In this document: positions 44,285 through 58,009 of the stretch, in pieces
Numbering within the stretch: the stretch's first letter is position 1
Layout of the letters: each line of letters begins with the position of its first letter
From: Pleurotus djamor
Taxonomy: Eukaryota; Basidiomycota; Agaricomycetes; Agaricales; Pleurotaceae
Assembly (NCBI GenBank): GCA_029747585.1
Contig: JAPEVF010000039.1
Location: forward strand, 31,701 to 95,700
DNA: 64,000 bases
Direction: 5' to 3'
Notes under the pieces: model-generated
Database searches by the model: none
Seen by the model: only the letters and a program-made list of their open reading frames with translations
What the model was told of the DNA's origin: nothing
Position numbers and translations under genes: made by a program

Positions 44285-46108
44285 ATGGCTTCCTACGCCA
44301 TCAAAGACCACTCCACGGCGGCGTCGATGCCAACGTCGGAGTCGCAGCCCTTGTATTCGGTGTCGCCAGTCTCGTTATTCTCCTTCCTCTCAAATGGCTC
44401 GGCAACTTGGTTGTACACGACCGCCGTCATCACACTTTCTTTGCTCGCTTTGGAACAGGCGGTGTATCGCTATAAGAAGAGACATTTACCAGGAGATACA
44501 TGGACAATCCCTATTATTGGCAAGTTTGCAGATTCAGTAAAGCCAACCATGGAGGGATATATGAGGCAATGGAGTTCGGGGGCTCTCAGTGCTATCAGCG
44601 TCTTCAATATGTAGGTGACCTTGGTGGTCTCCCAGAAAACGTGGTGTTAATTTATACACAACTTATAGCTTCATCGTTATGGCTTCAACCAACGAATACT
44701 CGAGAAAAATCCTCAATTCTCCTACCTACGCTGAGCCTTGTCTGGTATACTCCGCCAAGAAGGTCTTGCTCCCACAGAACTGGTGAGTTGAACCATCTAC
44801 CGCCCCAAAACCCGTCTCATATTTGTCTAGGGTTTTCCTAACTGGCAAGGAACACGTCGACTATCGTCGCGTCCTCAACACTCTATTCACACGCAAGGCG
44901 CTTGGGTACGTACAGCTTCTCCAGTTTGCCCTCCTCACAAGCTTATATCATCGGTAGCATCTATGTCGGCATCCAAGATTCCATCACTCGCAAGCACTTT
45001 GCCCAATGGTTCGAGAAGGCCAAGGAGACCAACCCCCTTCCAATCATGTGGATTGCCCGCCACCTCAACATGGATACCTCGCTGCGCGTTTTCTGCGGTA
45101 ACCACATCCCTGAAGAGGCCACCATCGAAATCAGCGAGAAGTACTGGTCGATTACCCAAGCTCTCGAACTCGTCAACTTCCCCTTCGCCCTTCCCGGTAC
45201 AAAAATCTACAAGGCTATCCAGGCTCGTATCATCGCTATGCGCTGGCTCGAACTCGCTGCCCACAACAGTAAACTCGCAATGGCTAGAGGAGCAGAGCCC
45301 GAATGCTTGCTCGATCATTGGGTTTCCACCATGGCCGACCCCAGCTACAAGGGCCGAACAGATTTCAGCGACCACGAAATGGCTATGGTCGTTTTCTCCT
45401 TCCTCTTTGCTTCGCAAGACGCTATGAGCAGCGGTCTCATTTACGGCTTCCAACATTTGGCCGACCACCCTGAAATCTTGGCGAAGATTCGTGCTGAGCA
45501 AGAGCAAGTTAGACAAGGCGACTATGCTAGCCCTCTTACTCTCGATCAACTCGACCAGATGCCATACCTCCAGGCCTTTGTCAAGGAGAGTCTCCGCGTC
45601 AAGCCCCCCGTCACCATGGTATGTTTGAATCCATCGGTCGATGCACCTTCCGGTGTCTAACGTATCTTCAGGTCCCCTACAAGACTCTCAAGCCCTTCCC
45701 CATCTCTGAGGACTACGTCGTTCCCAGTGGAAGCATGGTTATCCCCGCCTTCTACCCATCTCTACATGATCCCGCCGTATTCCCTGAGCCCGACAACCTC
45801 AACCCTGACCGCTGGTTGGACCCGAATGGACTCGCCAATTCGAACCCCAAGAACTACCTCGTCTGGGGAAGCGGTCCTCATCGTTGCATTGGTGTCGAGT
45901 ATGCCACCATGAACATCGCTCTGGTGTTGGCCGTGGCCTGCATGTCGTTTGACTTCGAGCACGTCCTCACGGATAAGAGCAATGAGGTTGAGTGAGTATT
46001 GCCTGATTTATCCTCGTTTATATGGTTTACTGATTTCTCCTCAGAATCATTGCTACCCTCTTCCCTAAAGACGGTTGCCTCCTAAAAATTACACCTCGTT
46101 CCCAGTAG
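44285..46108 (+). CDS. ERG5: Sterol C-22 desaturase, cytochrome P450 CYP61
   Basis: N-terminal membrane anchor (WLYTTAVITLSLLALEQAVY), then LPGDTWTIPIIGKFADSVKP, typical of ERG5. The I-helix reads FLFASQDAMSSG, the CYP61-specific variant of AGxDT. KESLRVKPPV carries ExxR, and the heme loop WGSGPHRCIGVEYA holds the Cys ligand. The protein ends LLKITPRSQ. ERG5 introduces the C-22 double bond late in ergosterol synthesis in the ER. There are several introns, for example after VTM at 45618 and before the final exon near 46044. Length and motif spacing match the family. No other sterol gene lies in the window. Confidence 0.95.
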
Positions 46109-46263
46109 AACTAGAAGATTCCCCTTATTTAAGTATCACGTGGTCGTGTTAGACATTTCAATTTTGGCAACTTGTCTTCTATATCTGGAAATTTACCATA
46201 CAAGCCGTTATTATCGTTCCCTGTGTATCAATTGACGAATTACCATGATTCGAATTCGAATAT

Positions 46264-47696
46264 TCACTTGCGGTGTATCATGAAGATTTTCCCGGCGTGC
46301 TCTTTGTTCACTTCAAAGGGTGTTAGGTGCGGTCGCTCCGTCAATTTGCAGAGGTCCTCAATGGTGAATTCGGAAGACCCTGACGCGTTTCGACGGACCA
46401 TTTGCTGTAGTCTTCGACGAAATATGTCAAGTGGACGGTCAGAATCCCTGTATCCCTCGCTCAGTCAGTGTCCAAACGCCTATGCGAACCTTACATACAT
46501 TTCCTCGTGCTCGGGTTTCGGAGGTCTATCGCATTGTATCAATGTCACGTCTCAATGGATGATTCATGGATTTGAAAAACTGACGAAGAAGACTGGAAGA
46601 ATCTAAGCACGTTTGATTGCTTGAAGTTCGTAGGGCCATGGTAGAACCGTACTTGCTGTGGTGAAGAGTGTTGTTGATCCACGGCCTGCTCAGTCGTTTG
46701 GCTAATACCCATGCGCCAGGGGATGTTCAGAAGACGATGATCAAAGACAAGAGATATACATACCGAGGATCTTCATCTAAGAGCAGGATGGGTCTGGAGA
46801 TATCGTCGATACACAGGTCAGAGGGCGGTCATGATAGATGATAGACTGACAAGGGTTCAGATACTTGAGAGTCGGCTCCTGGCTTTCCGGCGTCACTCGT
46901 TGCAGGACTCGAAGCCAAGTCAACTTTCAGCGGTGGCTCACGCCTCATAGAGGGTGTCGTGTTATTTGGCCGTGTTCTCTTGGAAACATGAAGATTTATA
47001 TCGGAAACTGAGGTGTCCAGCTCGTCGCGAGTCCTCTTCTTCGTCTGCTTGGATTCTTGTTGCTTTGGGACCTCTTCCACAGAAGAAACGGATACTTTAT
47101 GTGGAGTATTCGTAGAAACGCGTAAATCGTCTTCGTCGAATAGATCTGTGAAGCACATTGTACATATATGCGCAGATTATTCCCAGGTATCGGTCCCCTT
47201 ACCATCGAGAACGAATCGTGCTACGGGTGCGAGGCAATTTTGTTCGACCGATTGCAGGACCCAATCGAAATGAAATGCCTGGAAGACGATGTTTCTCTCT
47301 AGAAGAGGAGTAGAGAGCGAGCTAACTACTCACGATTCTGGATTTAAGCATGAGTCTAAGAAACGAGCTTTAGTAGGATAACTTCGAGATAACTCAAACT
47401 TCCCGGACGTACTCTCCTACCCATTCGTCTTCTAAACCGGCACAAAGAAAGTATTGACTTTGATAGAAATCGGCTGTCGTATGCGCCAGAGTCCCCCCAT
47501 TCTGGACTAGGCTCTTGTTAACGTGGTTCAGGTGACTCAGGTTCTTGAAATGCGGACGCACCCCATACGACACGGACGTCTCGAGACACGGATGGACTGA
47601 AACAAGCTAGCGCGAAGTCAAGCAGGGAAGGATACTTGAGCGAGGAAGTACTCTCAGGTGATACGTGCCTTTGAAATTTGAGAAGAGCATGGTCAT
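46264..47696 (-). CDS. Hypothetical nuclear protein with a BRCT-like region
   Basis: Minus-strand exons read MTMLFSNFKGTYHL (start near 47696), SLVQNGGTLAHTTADFYQSQ, YFLCAGLEDEWVGE, AFHFDWVLQSVEQN and APVARFVLDG. Then come DLFDEDDLRVSTNTPHKVSV with basic KKRTRDEL and SKRTRP, ILLLDEDPR, and a last exon DIFRRRLQQMVRRNASGS ending FMIHRK. NGGTL followed about 50 residues later by a W-V-S motif resembles a BRCT fold, and the basic clusters suggest a nuclear protein. Exon joins are approximate. It could be a DNA-damage or telomere factor, but I have no firm match. Confidence 0.5.
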
Positions 47697-47930
47697 GGAA
47701 GCGCCGGAGCAAGAGTGGCAGGGGAAAGTGTCCGAGGACCGAGCCTGTTAGTGCTACATCCAAGTTGTGGGGCTGACTAATCCACAAATCGTTCGCCGCG
47801 AGCAGCCTACGATCATTCCTTGGGCATTAAATATTATTATGATACAATTTGTACAATTGGACTCTAAGGATGAAGTGTCAATACATTATGTGGATCCCTT
47901 GGGACTCGTGTAATAGGTGCTTATGATTAT

Positions 47931-49950
47931 CTAAACCCGGCGAACAAGGAGAGGCAGAGAACTCGCCCCATGACCTTTGATGCGAGGCCGAATAACAAAG
48001 CTCTGGAACGGCTCTATGTCGAAAGGGCTTGAGAAAGAGAACTGCCGCACAAGAGTGACGATCAGTGCCTGTGTTAATAATCAGCAACAAGATACACATC
48101 CAAAAGCAGTGGCAAGCGAGGTACCTTGATTTCGACAGACGCAAATGTTTTCCCGATGCAACTACGGGGCCTGTAAGGATTGTGTAAGCCTCCATGAGAG
48201 TCGCTGTGATAGAAAGGAAGACACACCCTTCACTGAATGCCAAGATGTCACGTTGCATCTTGATCTTTTCAGATGGGCGTTCTAACCAACGCCCAGGATA
48301 GAAGACTTGGGCATCAGGCCCCCAAATGTTTTTATCTGTGTGAAGGACGTTGACTGGGATAGATATGATGGTGCCCTTTGGTACAACAAGGCGATCAACG
48401 TCAGTGCCTAGGAGCGGTTCGCTAAGCGGTATAGGTATGGTTTCTTGGGCCTAAACAGCACGGTTAGTTAGCACACAACGAGCTGTACCACATGACGTAC
48501 AACATGATGATTCTCCAGGACTACCGGGTGGACACGAAGCGTCTCTCTGAGAATAGCGTCTAAAAGGGGAAACTTGTTCATCAAGTCTTCGTATGTCGGA
48601 TCTCCCGGGAATGTGACTTCTTCCCGTAGGCGCTGCTGGATGTCAGGATGCACAGCTAGTTCATACAGCACCCACTGATCAAAAATAAATGAGAAGCGAT
48701 GAGGGCTAAGATAAGAGCATCAACTTACGGCAATCACTGCAGAGACCGTCTCGTAAGCGGCAGATATGATCGTTCGCATTTGAGAAACCAAGTATTCTTC
48801 CGTCATATCGACGCCAGCAGGAGAACGTACTGCCGGGTGCATGTGAGTCACATGGGCCCCGCAATATGACTATAACCCTTACGCATCATCGCGAGTAGCG
48901 TGTTGCTCTCTGGATCATCTGCAGCTTGAGCTTGCGTTAAAAGCTTGGCGGCGATCTCTCCCAGCTCAGCCTTCGTTTGCTTGATCAGTTCACCCTTCTT
49001 TCCGATCTTGAGGATGCTCGGGAAGATCCAGAAGAGAGCTCGCATGTAAAACGATGAGAGCCTGTTCTCGTTGTTCGTCAATCCATCAAGGGCATCAGCG
49101 AGGACGTGCGGTTGATCATTGAGCGAGTCGAAATCAAAGGAAAACGCAGCGCGTCCGATGGTGTCAAGTCTGGAGTAAAACAGATTAAGCATGAAGTGAG
49201 AACGACGGCAAGTTAAATTTCGGGCTTACGCGAATCGGCCCGCCCAATGAGTGACATCAATTTCAACTTGATCATGCGGTGTCTGATCAAGTTTCTTAGA
49301 CCAATGGGACGCCACCATGGACGAGGTTTCGTAGAAAACGCATAGGAATTTGCGGATTGATTGTTGGCTGTATCAAACTCGTAAGCAAGATTATGCGTTC
49401 GCACTTGCGGAAGACAGACCTTAGGGCGGGAGCGATATGTCTTCGGTGCTTCTCATGATGTTCCTTTCCTAAGAAGATCTGAGCCTGGCTGTGGAGATTC
49501 GAGAAGGGGAGATATACCTTCGATCCAGAGAATACCCTCGCCCACGAGTGCCTTGAACCATGCACGCACGCCGTGTGGTTTGGGGAATTTGTACGTCGCC
49601 TCATTGAGTATGAAAGAGATAGCCCGACGGTCGGTAATAGATAAAATTGGATGCTAGTGGATTCATTAGAATTTGCTCACAACTTCAAAACAAAAGCTTA
49701 CACCGAAGGCCCCGGATAATTTAATGACTTTTCCGAATTGTGCATGCCAGTCGACGTAGTGGACGCCTGGTACGTCGTGGTAGAGGAGCCACTCTACGCC
49801 CCAGAGAAGAGACGGAGAGGAAGGCCCTGGCACACGTCTCAAGGTCGAATGACTGGTGAGAATGTGGGCGAGGTACTTGGCAAGCCTAAACGCAACAGCG
49901 CCAAGCAGCAAGGCAATGAGAAGCTGAGGAGTAAGGAGAGTAGAGAGCAT
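47931..49950 (-). CDS. Cytochrome P450 monooxygenase
   Basis: Starts at 49950 with a hydrophobic anchor (LLTPQLLIALLLGAVAFRLA) and the Pro-rich hinge RRVPGPSSPSLLWG. Later features are KEHHEKHRRHIAPAL (C-helix), ISAAYETVSAVIAWVLYELA (I-helix with AxxET), ILRETLRVHPVV (ExxR) and the heme loop FSEGPRSCIGKTFAS, split by an intron at 48237. It ends LVRRV at 47931-47933. It belongs to the large class of fungal P450s with unassigned substrates. It is not CYP51, CYP61 or CYP53 by motif. No terpene cyclase or PKS neighbour was seen, so a biosynthetic cluster role is not supported. Confidence 0.92.
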
Positions 49951-51210
49951 GAGGGGACAATGAGGGGAGGAGACGCGGTGACGACAATGTAAACGTTGAA
50001 TGGTAGCTTAAATACTAACGATCGAGTCACGGAGTTTTTATAAACTGAACCTGTGTAAGCTGTTGGTGATATGAAGGACGCTTGGTACTTGCATTTGGCG
50101 ATAATTTTAGGGCACACATATCCCTTCACCGATCCATTTTGGGATTGGAACGGAAATGGGGATGTCTAATGGGGTGGGAATTGGTCGGCATCTTGTATGG
50201 CAGTGGACACTTGCTTTGACGATGTGTTGTATCCGAGCGCAGAGAAGCAGGGAATGTGTAATAAGATCTTGGATCAGGTCCAGGAGAAGCGTTCCCTTTG
50301 GCTTGTGAAATCAGGGGAAGAGGCGCGAGGAGAAGTTCATGAGGAGCGCACCAAAGACCGATATCAACGAGATGATGACCAGATCTAAAAAGAGAAAGGC
50401 TCCGCGGTTATCGCGTCTTTAACGCGTAATGTACCTGCACTAGATATGCTTGGAAATCGCGGCACAGGTGAGCCAACCTTTTAGCAACTAGCACCCACGA
50501 GTTATGATCATGGCAGTGCATGTTTGCACGAACAACATAGACAAGCTGTCTAGCATAACAATGGCGATGACTTTCTCCAATTTCCCAGTGGCCAGATGGA
50601 TCAGGTTATGTTGACTTGGCATCTCCGACGGGAAAGAACGTTCGTTCCAAGGACCGCTCAAGTTGATCTGACGTATAGACAGCACAAAAAACTGGATTTA
50701 GTGTGGAAGAAACCCAGAACACGAGACACATGGCGCAAGAGACGCAATGATATCGAACCTGTGTCAAGCGAAGGGCTTGAGATGTGTACAAGCACATCAG
50801 TGATGTATCGGATGCCATGATGAACCGGTGCCGGCCAAAGTGTGAGTGCGCAAGCCAAGTTCGAAGCGACAGAGCAAAGAAGCAGACAGGATTTCACAGG
50901 CGAGACGTGGTAGCTTTCGAAACAGCGGCGGCGCCGTTTATTCAACGATGCGCAGATCCTCAAGACTTCAACGGAACCATGATGATGGCGGTCAAGAACC
51001 AAAACGGCCTATGGGCGCTAGAGCTGCCATTCTTGCGAGGACGTGTTCGTCGCACGTCCACGTGGCCCCGTTCCATATTCCATCCCTTCCTTCACCCAAC
51101 ATTCACCGAGTCCGTATTTTGCCAGCGCAAGTGACATCCCAAGCCTCCTTAAAAGTCTGACATTGCTGGGTCTGGGCACCCTAAACTTGTAACTTTCTCC
51201 TCGCTCTTGT
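49951..51210. promoter_or_regulatory. Long divergent intergenic region between the P450 and acetyl-CoA transporter genes
   Basis: 1.26 kb between divergent start codons. Open frames here (for example 50197-50388 and 50784-51134) resemble no protein family. It is the longest convincingly non-coding gap between genes in the well-read part of the window. No repeat or RNA gene was recognised. Confidence 0.5.
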
Positions 51211-53636
51211 ATGTCAGCGCGTCGCAACAAAACATTGGGCGCAAAGTCCAAGGACATGTCAAATTCTTCCTTGGATCCAAGGGTTATGACTACATCACTA
51301 GAAGACATACACATTTCACCAAGAACACCCAGAGTACCTCAAAATGGGGACGCCGACGAGCTCGAAATGAACTTGCTCGAGGACGACGAACGACGCCGTG
51401 CCGCGTTAGGTTTCGACGGAGTCGCCGAGTCTCATGAGCCAGAAACAAAGCGGTCGATATCTGCAAGAGACAAAAGAGGGATGGTTCTCCTATGTGTTCT
51501 GTGTCAGTCTTGAAGCCCCCTTCTTGTTCTACGTATTGCTGAACGCCTCCGTAGACCTCATCCAGGGTGTCCCCGTAAGTTTCGGTTCCCGCTCGTCTGA
51601 CATTGCATCCGCCTGACAGTCTACACCAGCTTGGACTTGCTCTAGGTAAGCTCAAGAGCCACGTAACCACGATGGTATCCTTACCCGCGAATCCCAGGCT
51701 CCGTACCATTTCTGCTCAAGGAACATCTTTCTTATTCGCAACTGGGAACCTTTGCCCTCTCCAGTTATCCATACTCCCTCAAATTGCTGTGGTCGCCCAT
51801 CGTTGATGCTGTCTTCTCTCCCTCACTTGGTCGTCGGAAGTCCTGGATTGTTCCCATGCAACTCATTGTCGGTACTCTAATGATGTACATATCATTAAAT
51901 GTGCAAAAACTGATGGACGATGTATGTTCATCACGTATACACGTTGGTCTAAGTCTGACCCGGCTCTAAATAGGCCGGTAACTATGTTACTGAATTGACA
52001 GTAATCTTCACCTCATTGGTGTTCTTCTCGGCCACGCAAGGTAAGCTTTACGATTTAGTCGCCGACGCTACGCCCTCGCTAATATGATCGGGCCTCAGAT
52101 ATTGCCGTGGATGGTAAGTCGCACATCCTTTGATTGGACCCGACGAACTGATCTGGACAACTCCAGGTTGGGCTCTCACTCTTCTTTCGCCCGACTGTCT
52201 TTCCTACGCGTCAACTTGCCAAACCATTGGACTCAATACGGGTTTCTTTGCTTCATTCACCGTCTTTTTGGCCTTCAACAGCGAGGACTTCGCGTAAGTG
52301 CTTCTTGATTACTTATTGAACCCACCAATTGATTTTTCCAGTCACAAATGGGGCGTTCCTCAACTAACACTGAGCGGGTACCTCAAATTTTGGAGTATGG
52401 CCTGCTACGCCGTCACTCTTTGGCTCCTGTTGTTCAAACGCGAGGTGAATGAGAATCTTTTACGGATTCTCCATCAAATCTGACAACTGTTGTAGGATAA
52501 GGAAGTACTCAGCGAAGCCGACATGAGTATCACTGGTGTTTATAAACAAATCTGGGCTATTTGCAAGTTGAAGCGTAAGTTGACGTTCTCAATCGTCGTA
52601 GCTCCTCCTTGAATTTTTATCCAATAGATGTCCAGTCACTCGTCATCGTCCATCTCTTCGCAAAGCTATCGTTCGCTGCTCATGAAGCCTCTACATCTTT
52701 GAAGATGATTGAGAAAGGGTTCAAGAGAGAAGACCTTGCTGTGGCCGTGTTGATTGACTTCCCTTTCCAAATCGCTGGTGGTTGGCTTGCAGCTAAGTGG
52801 TCTCGTGGTGACAAGCCGCTCCGTCCTTGGATATACGCGTTTTGGCCGCGTATAGGATTGGCACTGTTGGCTACGCTTACAGTAAACTGGTTCCCCAAGC
52901 CGCCGCTTTCGCTAGGCTTCTTCATCTTCTTGATCGTCCACACTGTTTTATCTTCCTTTTCCTCGTAAGCCACATTGTTCTCTTTTGATCATTCCCTCGT
53001 TTGCTAATTGGCTTTCAGAACTGTACAGTTTGTTGGGATTTCCGCCTTCCATACACGGGTATCAGACCCACTCATCGGTGGAACGTACATGACTGTGAGT
53101 CGTGCTGTTGAGATATGCAACGATAGTATCCTAATACAGCCACAGCTACTCAATACATTTACTAATCTCGGAGGTACATGGCCCAAGTGGTTTGTCCTCA
53201 AAGGTGTGCATTTTTGGTGAAGCGTCAAGGTGATAAGCCTCATTGACCTCTTCTGTCTTAGGCATCGACATGTTCAGTGTCGCAGAATGTAAATTACCGC
53301 AATCCGCGTTGGATGCGCACTCAAAGGGTATGCATCTATCAATTCAACCTCGCACTCATTTCCTAAGCCGCTTTTTTCAGCCATGGAGTGTGTCTCTGAG
53401 GTTGGCAAAGCCGCTTGTAAGGACCTCAAAGGGCAATGCATCATAGAGCGGGATGGATATTATGTTGTATCTGCAATCTGCATGCTCTTCGGAACCGCCT
53501 TCTTGGTTGCCTACATAATACCAACCGCTCGCAAACTGCAAGGTACGTCTGAATTGTTACATCTCATTTAGAAACGTGATGGCTGATATTAGTGATGACA
53601 GCTTTGCCCACTTCGAAATGGCGAATCAAAATGTAG
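51211..53636 (+). CDS. Acetyl-CoA transporter (SLC33A1/AT-1 type, MFS-like)
   Basis: Starts MSARRNKTLGAKSKDMSNSS. A cytosolic Ser-rich N-terminus of about 90 residues is followed by about 11-12 membrane segments over many exons. Family landmarks are LIQGVPLGLALGSVPFLLK, KLLWSPIVDAVFSPSLGRRK, DIAVDGWALTLL, NTGFFASFTVFLAFNS, SDPLIGGTYMT and LLNTFTNLGGTWPKWFVL. A lumenal loop with Cys (AECKLPQSA, ACKDLKGQC) precedes the last helix. SLC33A1 proteins move acetyl-CoA into the ER lumen for protein or glycan acetylation, and fungal members are conserved. The stop is at 53634-53636. Start chosen because it is the first Met in the frame after a stop. Confidence 0.92.
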
Positions 53637-53910
53637 TGAAGCCAGTACAATAGGGTTTTATTTCTTGTTATCGTTTGTGCTATGCGGTGCTTGTATTACA
53701 TTAGAACTGTTTTCTTTATCCGCCTTCTCGACGCTCGCAAGTCAGCTACGCCTGCCCTAAGGAGTCCTCGCGGTGAATATAATGGTGCACGTGTGAATAG
53801 ACGCCAGGGTTTGTAACCGCAAACAGAATTTTCCAAAGTACAAAGCTCATTTAGCTACTCTCGCGACTTCATTTTTACTTTGAACCCGAGCAATCTCTGC
53901 GAAAGCTACC

Positions 53911-56900
53911 ATGTCTACTACTACCATGCATTTTGGTCCGGAATGGATGCGAACGAAGCACCAGTCTGCACGCCTACAGCCATCGTCGCCTTTACCACAA
54001 AGTGGTTCCGCCCCCACCGTCGCGTCTACATATTCTGCCTTGGTTTCACCCGCTGTGCCACCTCAGCCAAATATCCAAGATCAGGCGAACCCATTCCGAT
54101 ATTCTAGGGAAGAAATGTTGAGGATCTACAAGGAGTCTGGAGGAAGGGGAGACCACCTCGGGCTGGAGGTGGAGAGGTGGGAGGGTGTCGTCAGAGACTG
54201 GACGGCTGATCCCATTGGTTTAAAGGAAATGGACGAGGCGGAAAAGAAGGTTAGATTTTCGGCTTTTTTNCGCCACTGTCCCCCTCCCATTCATCACACG
54301 CGTTTTTGCCTGTGTAGCTCTTTTCCACCCCTCTTAACTCAGAAATTCGTAGACGCCAGTCGACTACTGATTACCCGACATCGTTGCTGTCCCAGTCCAC
54401 CAGCTCGGAGCGGCCCCGACTGGGTCAGAGTCATTCGGCTGTTTCAGGAAGTCCACACCGAGAACGATTCGGCGGACTGATGGGTCGGCGCAGAGACTCA
54501 GGTATTCATCATGATCCAATGAATTTACTCTAAATAACCTGACTGTTGTCACTCGATTGTAGATGGTCCTTCATTGGCAATACCTGGGCGCAAAGTCTCT
54601 GGAGCCCTGCCATCCCCTCGTGACGTGGGGCTTCCGTCGCCACGCTCTCGTGGGTTCGATGGCGTCTTCCCTGGTTCTGGCGAGGGCTGGTTAGCCCGCC
54701 GTAAAGCTTCTCAAGATATGCTCCGACAAGCTGCAGTCGATGATAATTCCGATGCAAACAAGACTTTGGAACCCTCAGTGGACCGGGATAAAGCCAGCGA
54801 CTCGCAAAGCAACCATCGTTCTGGCCCTTCATCTATTTCTGAACTTGATTCATCTAGCGGGGGCTTGTCACAGTCAGATCAAGCTCAGGTTACTGAAATA
54901 ACCAACGGAGCTGGTCGCATATCTTTGCAAGACACGATAACAGGCCCCAACAATCCGAGTGCTGCTGCGCCACCTCCCGCCAATCCTACTCCTCCTTCAG
55001 ATCTTGCCAGTGTAGAATGGTCTTATCTGGACCCCCAAGGCCAGGTCCAAGGTGGGTCAAAATTAAAACCCTTACATCTGTTCCCATTGACCATCACATG
55101 GCTAAACCAGGTCCTTTCCGTGCCGATCTCATGCAAAAGTGGTATGAAGATGGATACTTCACACCTGATCTACCCACGAAGCGCACGAACGTCGATGCAA
55201 ATTGGATTACCGTTAGTGAACTCGTGGTTCGCGCTCAGGGAGGAAAGCCCTTCCTTATGCCGTTTATCGTCGAGTCACTCCCTCCACCAGGTCTTGGTCT
55301 AAACGGCGCTGGAGGTGCTTCAAGCAATGGCAACTTTGGTCAAGGATCCTTCCAGACAGCACCCTTGCCCAGTCTCCGTACCATGAATCTTGATCATGTT
55401 TCCACTGTTGCCAACGGCTTGACCGAATCACCCGCCTCATCCTTTGGTGCTGGGAGGTTTGGGAATAACTCTCCGGATGCCTTTGGTAGGACGTCTAGCC
55501 GGGGATCTTATACTTTGGGCGATCCTTCGACTACCATCAGGGCGGCAGGTTACCCAGCTGTGCCGGATATGTCTCCGTATCCAATGATCCACCGAGAGCC
55601 GTACGACATGGATCCAAACTTTGGTTTGAGGTCGCAAGCATCGCTTGGAAATATTGCTGCAAGATCAATGGATATGTATGGGATCAACGGAGGATATCAA
55701 ACCAATGCAGGTGGTTGGATCTCATCCAACGGTGCGTCAGCCCATGGCTATGGTCAATACAACATGGGCCGTGCGGAGCCTTCCCCTTTCTCGATGGGCT
55801 ACGTGAACCAGAATGGTGTTGCGATGCCCTCCCAGAATGGCGTAAATCGATCACACTCCATCCAGGATGCATACGGCAATGTCAACGGTGCTTCGACGTC
55901 ATTTAATCCTTCGTACGCGCAGCCAACTCAATCTACCAGCAATGATACAGCGAACATGTCTTTCGCCGGACTCAGCCAACCAGGCCCTGCACCAGTGTCT
56001 CAAACGACTCCGTTCGCCATCAACCAACCCAGAACTGAAGCTGCATCCAATCCCCTCAATCCCGTCGACCAGCCTTCCGTTCCTGCTGCGCCATTACCTT
56101 CGCCATGGAAGAATCCGAAGGAGACCACGGAACCTTTGGCCCGTGCCAACCCTTTCGATGCTCCCCACCCCAAAGCCTCTAATACCGTTCCGGTGGTAAC
56201 TGCGCCTATTCCCCAAGGTTCGGCTTGGAATCGGGCGGCACAGTCCTCACGCTCTAGTTCCCAGCACAATGACGTCTCGCCTTGGTTCGCTGCGTCTCAT
56301 GAAAATGACGACGATACGTGGAAGGAGCCTGTCGGTCCGAACAGCCTAACCTTCAGCAATGTCGTGCAGCACAATCAACAGCAACAGCAGGAGACTCAAA
56401 CTGAAGCTGCCTCAGCAAAAGACGCTCCCCCGGTTCAATCTGAAGCAGAGGCTCAGAAGCCTACTGCGTTGCCCACCCCTGCTCCCAGTGCTGCACCTAC
56501 CCCAGCTAAACCCCGCAGGAAGAGTACCTCGCAACCCGCACAGAAGGTCGCCACCGCTACAGCACCAGTCCCTCCTTTGCCTACCAAGAACCCATCCCCA
56601 CCTCCGTCAGCAAGGCCTGCATGGTCGACAGATGATGATCAAAAAAAGAGTTCACTAAGTCTCAGAGAGATTCAAGAAGCTGAGGCTAAACAAGCCGAAT
56701 CTCGTAAGGCCGCCGAACGAGAGAAAGAACGCACACCCAAGGCCCCTTCAATATCAACCGATGACGCACAGCCGTTTACTGCGTCTTGGGGACTGCCTAT
56801 ATCTCAAGCCGGCTCTCGTGGAAATCTCTCTGTCAAGGAAACCACCACTGCTAGTAGTCCATCTTCAGTCGCTTCTCCCGTATGGACCACTCCCGCTAAG

Positions 56901-57735
56901 ACCCCTGTGGCCAAGAAATCCATGAAAGAAATCCAAGAAGAAGAACAACGACGTAAACAACTCACTGTCAAAGAGACGGCGGCGTCAGCCGTCAAAAGAG
57001 GGTATGCGGAGACGACTACCAAGGTTCGTTATTTTGACATTTATCACCTTCCGTACTCAATCGAATTTTGCTTAGGCTCTCGTTCCTGCCCAGTCACCGG
57101 CTGCTGCTCCCGTTAGTAATGCATGGTCTGTCGTAGGGCCTAATGGCAAAGCCGTCGCTTCCACACGACCTCCAGGTGCCGTCGCTACCCCTACCCCTCC
57201 GGCTGCATCTACTTCTCGCCCAAACGGCACCACCGTCAGTCGACCTAGTACGGCCACCGCTTCCAAACCTTCCTTCACGGCGATCCCCGCCACTGCAAAA
57301 GTCGACGACTACCCAATCAACCCATCGCACGATTTCCTACGATGGCTTAGTGACTCTTTGAAGGGTCTTAGCAATAGCGTCAATGGTGAGTACAAACCTC
57401 CTTGGAGAATCATAGGTGTAACGTTCTCTTTAGTTGAAGACATCATGCAAATGCTTCTCTCGTTCCCCTTGGACCCTGATCCATCCACGACCGAAATTAT
57501 CTCAGACCTCATCTATGCTCACAGCACCACCCTCGACGGCAGGCGTTTCGCAGCAGAGTTCATTAATAAACGCAAGACCGACGCTGCTTCAAGACCAAAA
57601 GGAACTCCCAACGGTAACGTTGCGAACAAGCCTATCTCTATCGCAGACGTTGTCAAGTCCCAGCCCAAGCCTTCTCAGCCCGAGTGGGGAGGCTTCAAGG
57701 TGGTGAAGAAAAAGAACAAGGGTGGAAGGTCATAA
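53911..57735 (+). CDS. GYF-domain protein (Smy2/GIGYF-like)
   Basis: Starts MSTTTMHFGPEWMRTKHQSA. The first third is disordered with FRYSREEMLRIYKESG, a motif shared with GIGYF/Smy2 proteins. The GYF domain is VEWSYLDPQGQVQGPFRADL, then MQKWYEDGYFTPDLPTKRT, split by an intron between QG and PF. A long Ser/Pro/Gln-rich region and a charged coiled-coil (REIQEAEAKQAESRKAAERE) follow. The C-terminal conserved block has FLRWLSDSLKGLSNSVN, MLLSFPLDPDPSTTEIISDL and GGFKVVKKKNKGG. GYF domains bind Pro-rich peptides; Smy2/GIGYF proteins act in mRNA repression and COPII transport. One N at 54270 lies in an intron. Confidence 0.9.
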
Positions 57736-58009
57736 AGCGCGGTTGACCGCTTGTATTCCAAAACCTAATATCTACTGAGATATCATATAATAATTGTCGT
57801 GTGTAGCAATCCCCTAACGATGTACAATTTTCCTCTGTCACTCATGTGCGTGATAAACTTGTTCTTTCGACTTCAATGCACACGGTCCCCGCATCGAAAT
57901 GAAGTACGCCTCTCTAGGTTGTCGGGGTGGCGTCCTTCTCAAGCTTTTACCCGGTCCAAACGTGGGACGCTCAAACAAGACCATTAGGAACACGAACAAC
58001 ACAACGTAA

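Noticed and set aside
44285..49950. Secondary-metabolite cluster around the two P450 genes
   Set aside because: One P450 is ERG5 (sterol), and no PKS, NRPS, terpene cyclase, or cluster regulator is adjacent.
50197..51160. Several frames of 60-116 codons upstream of the acetyl-CoA transporter
   Set aside because: Overlapping on both strands, no splice-consistent model and no family resemblance.
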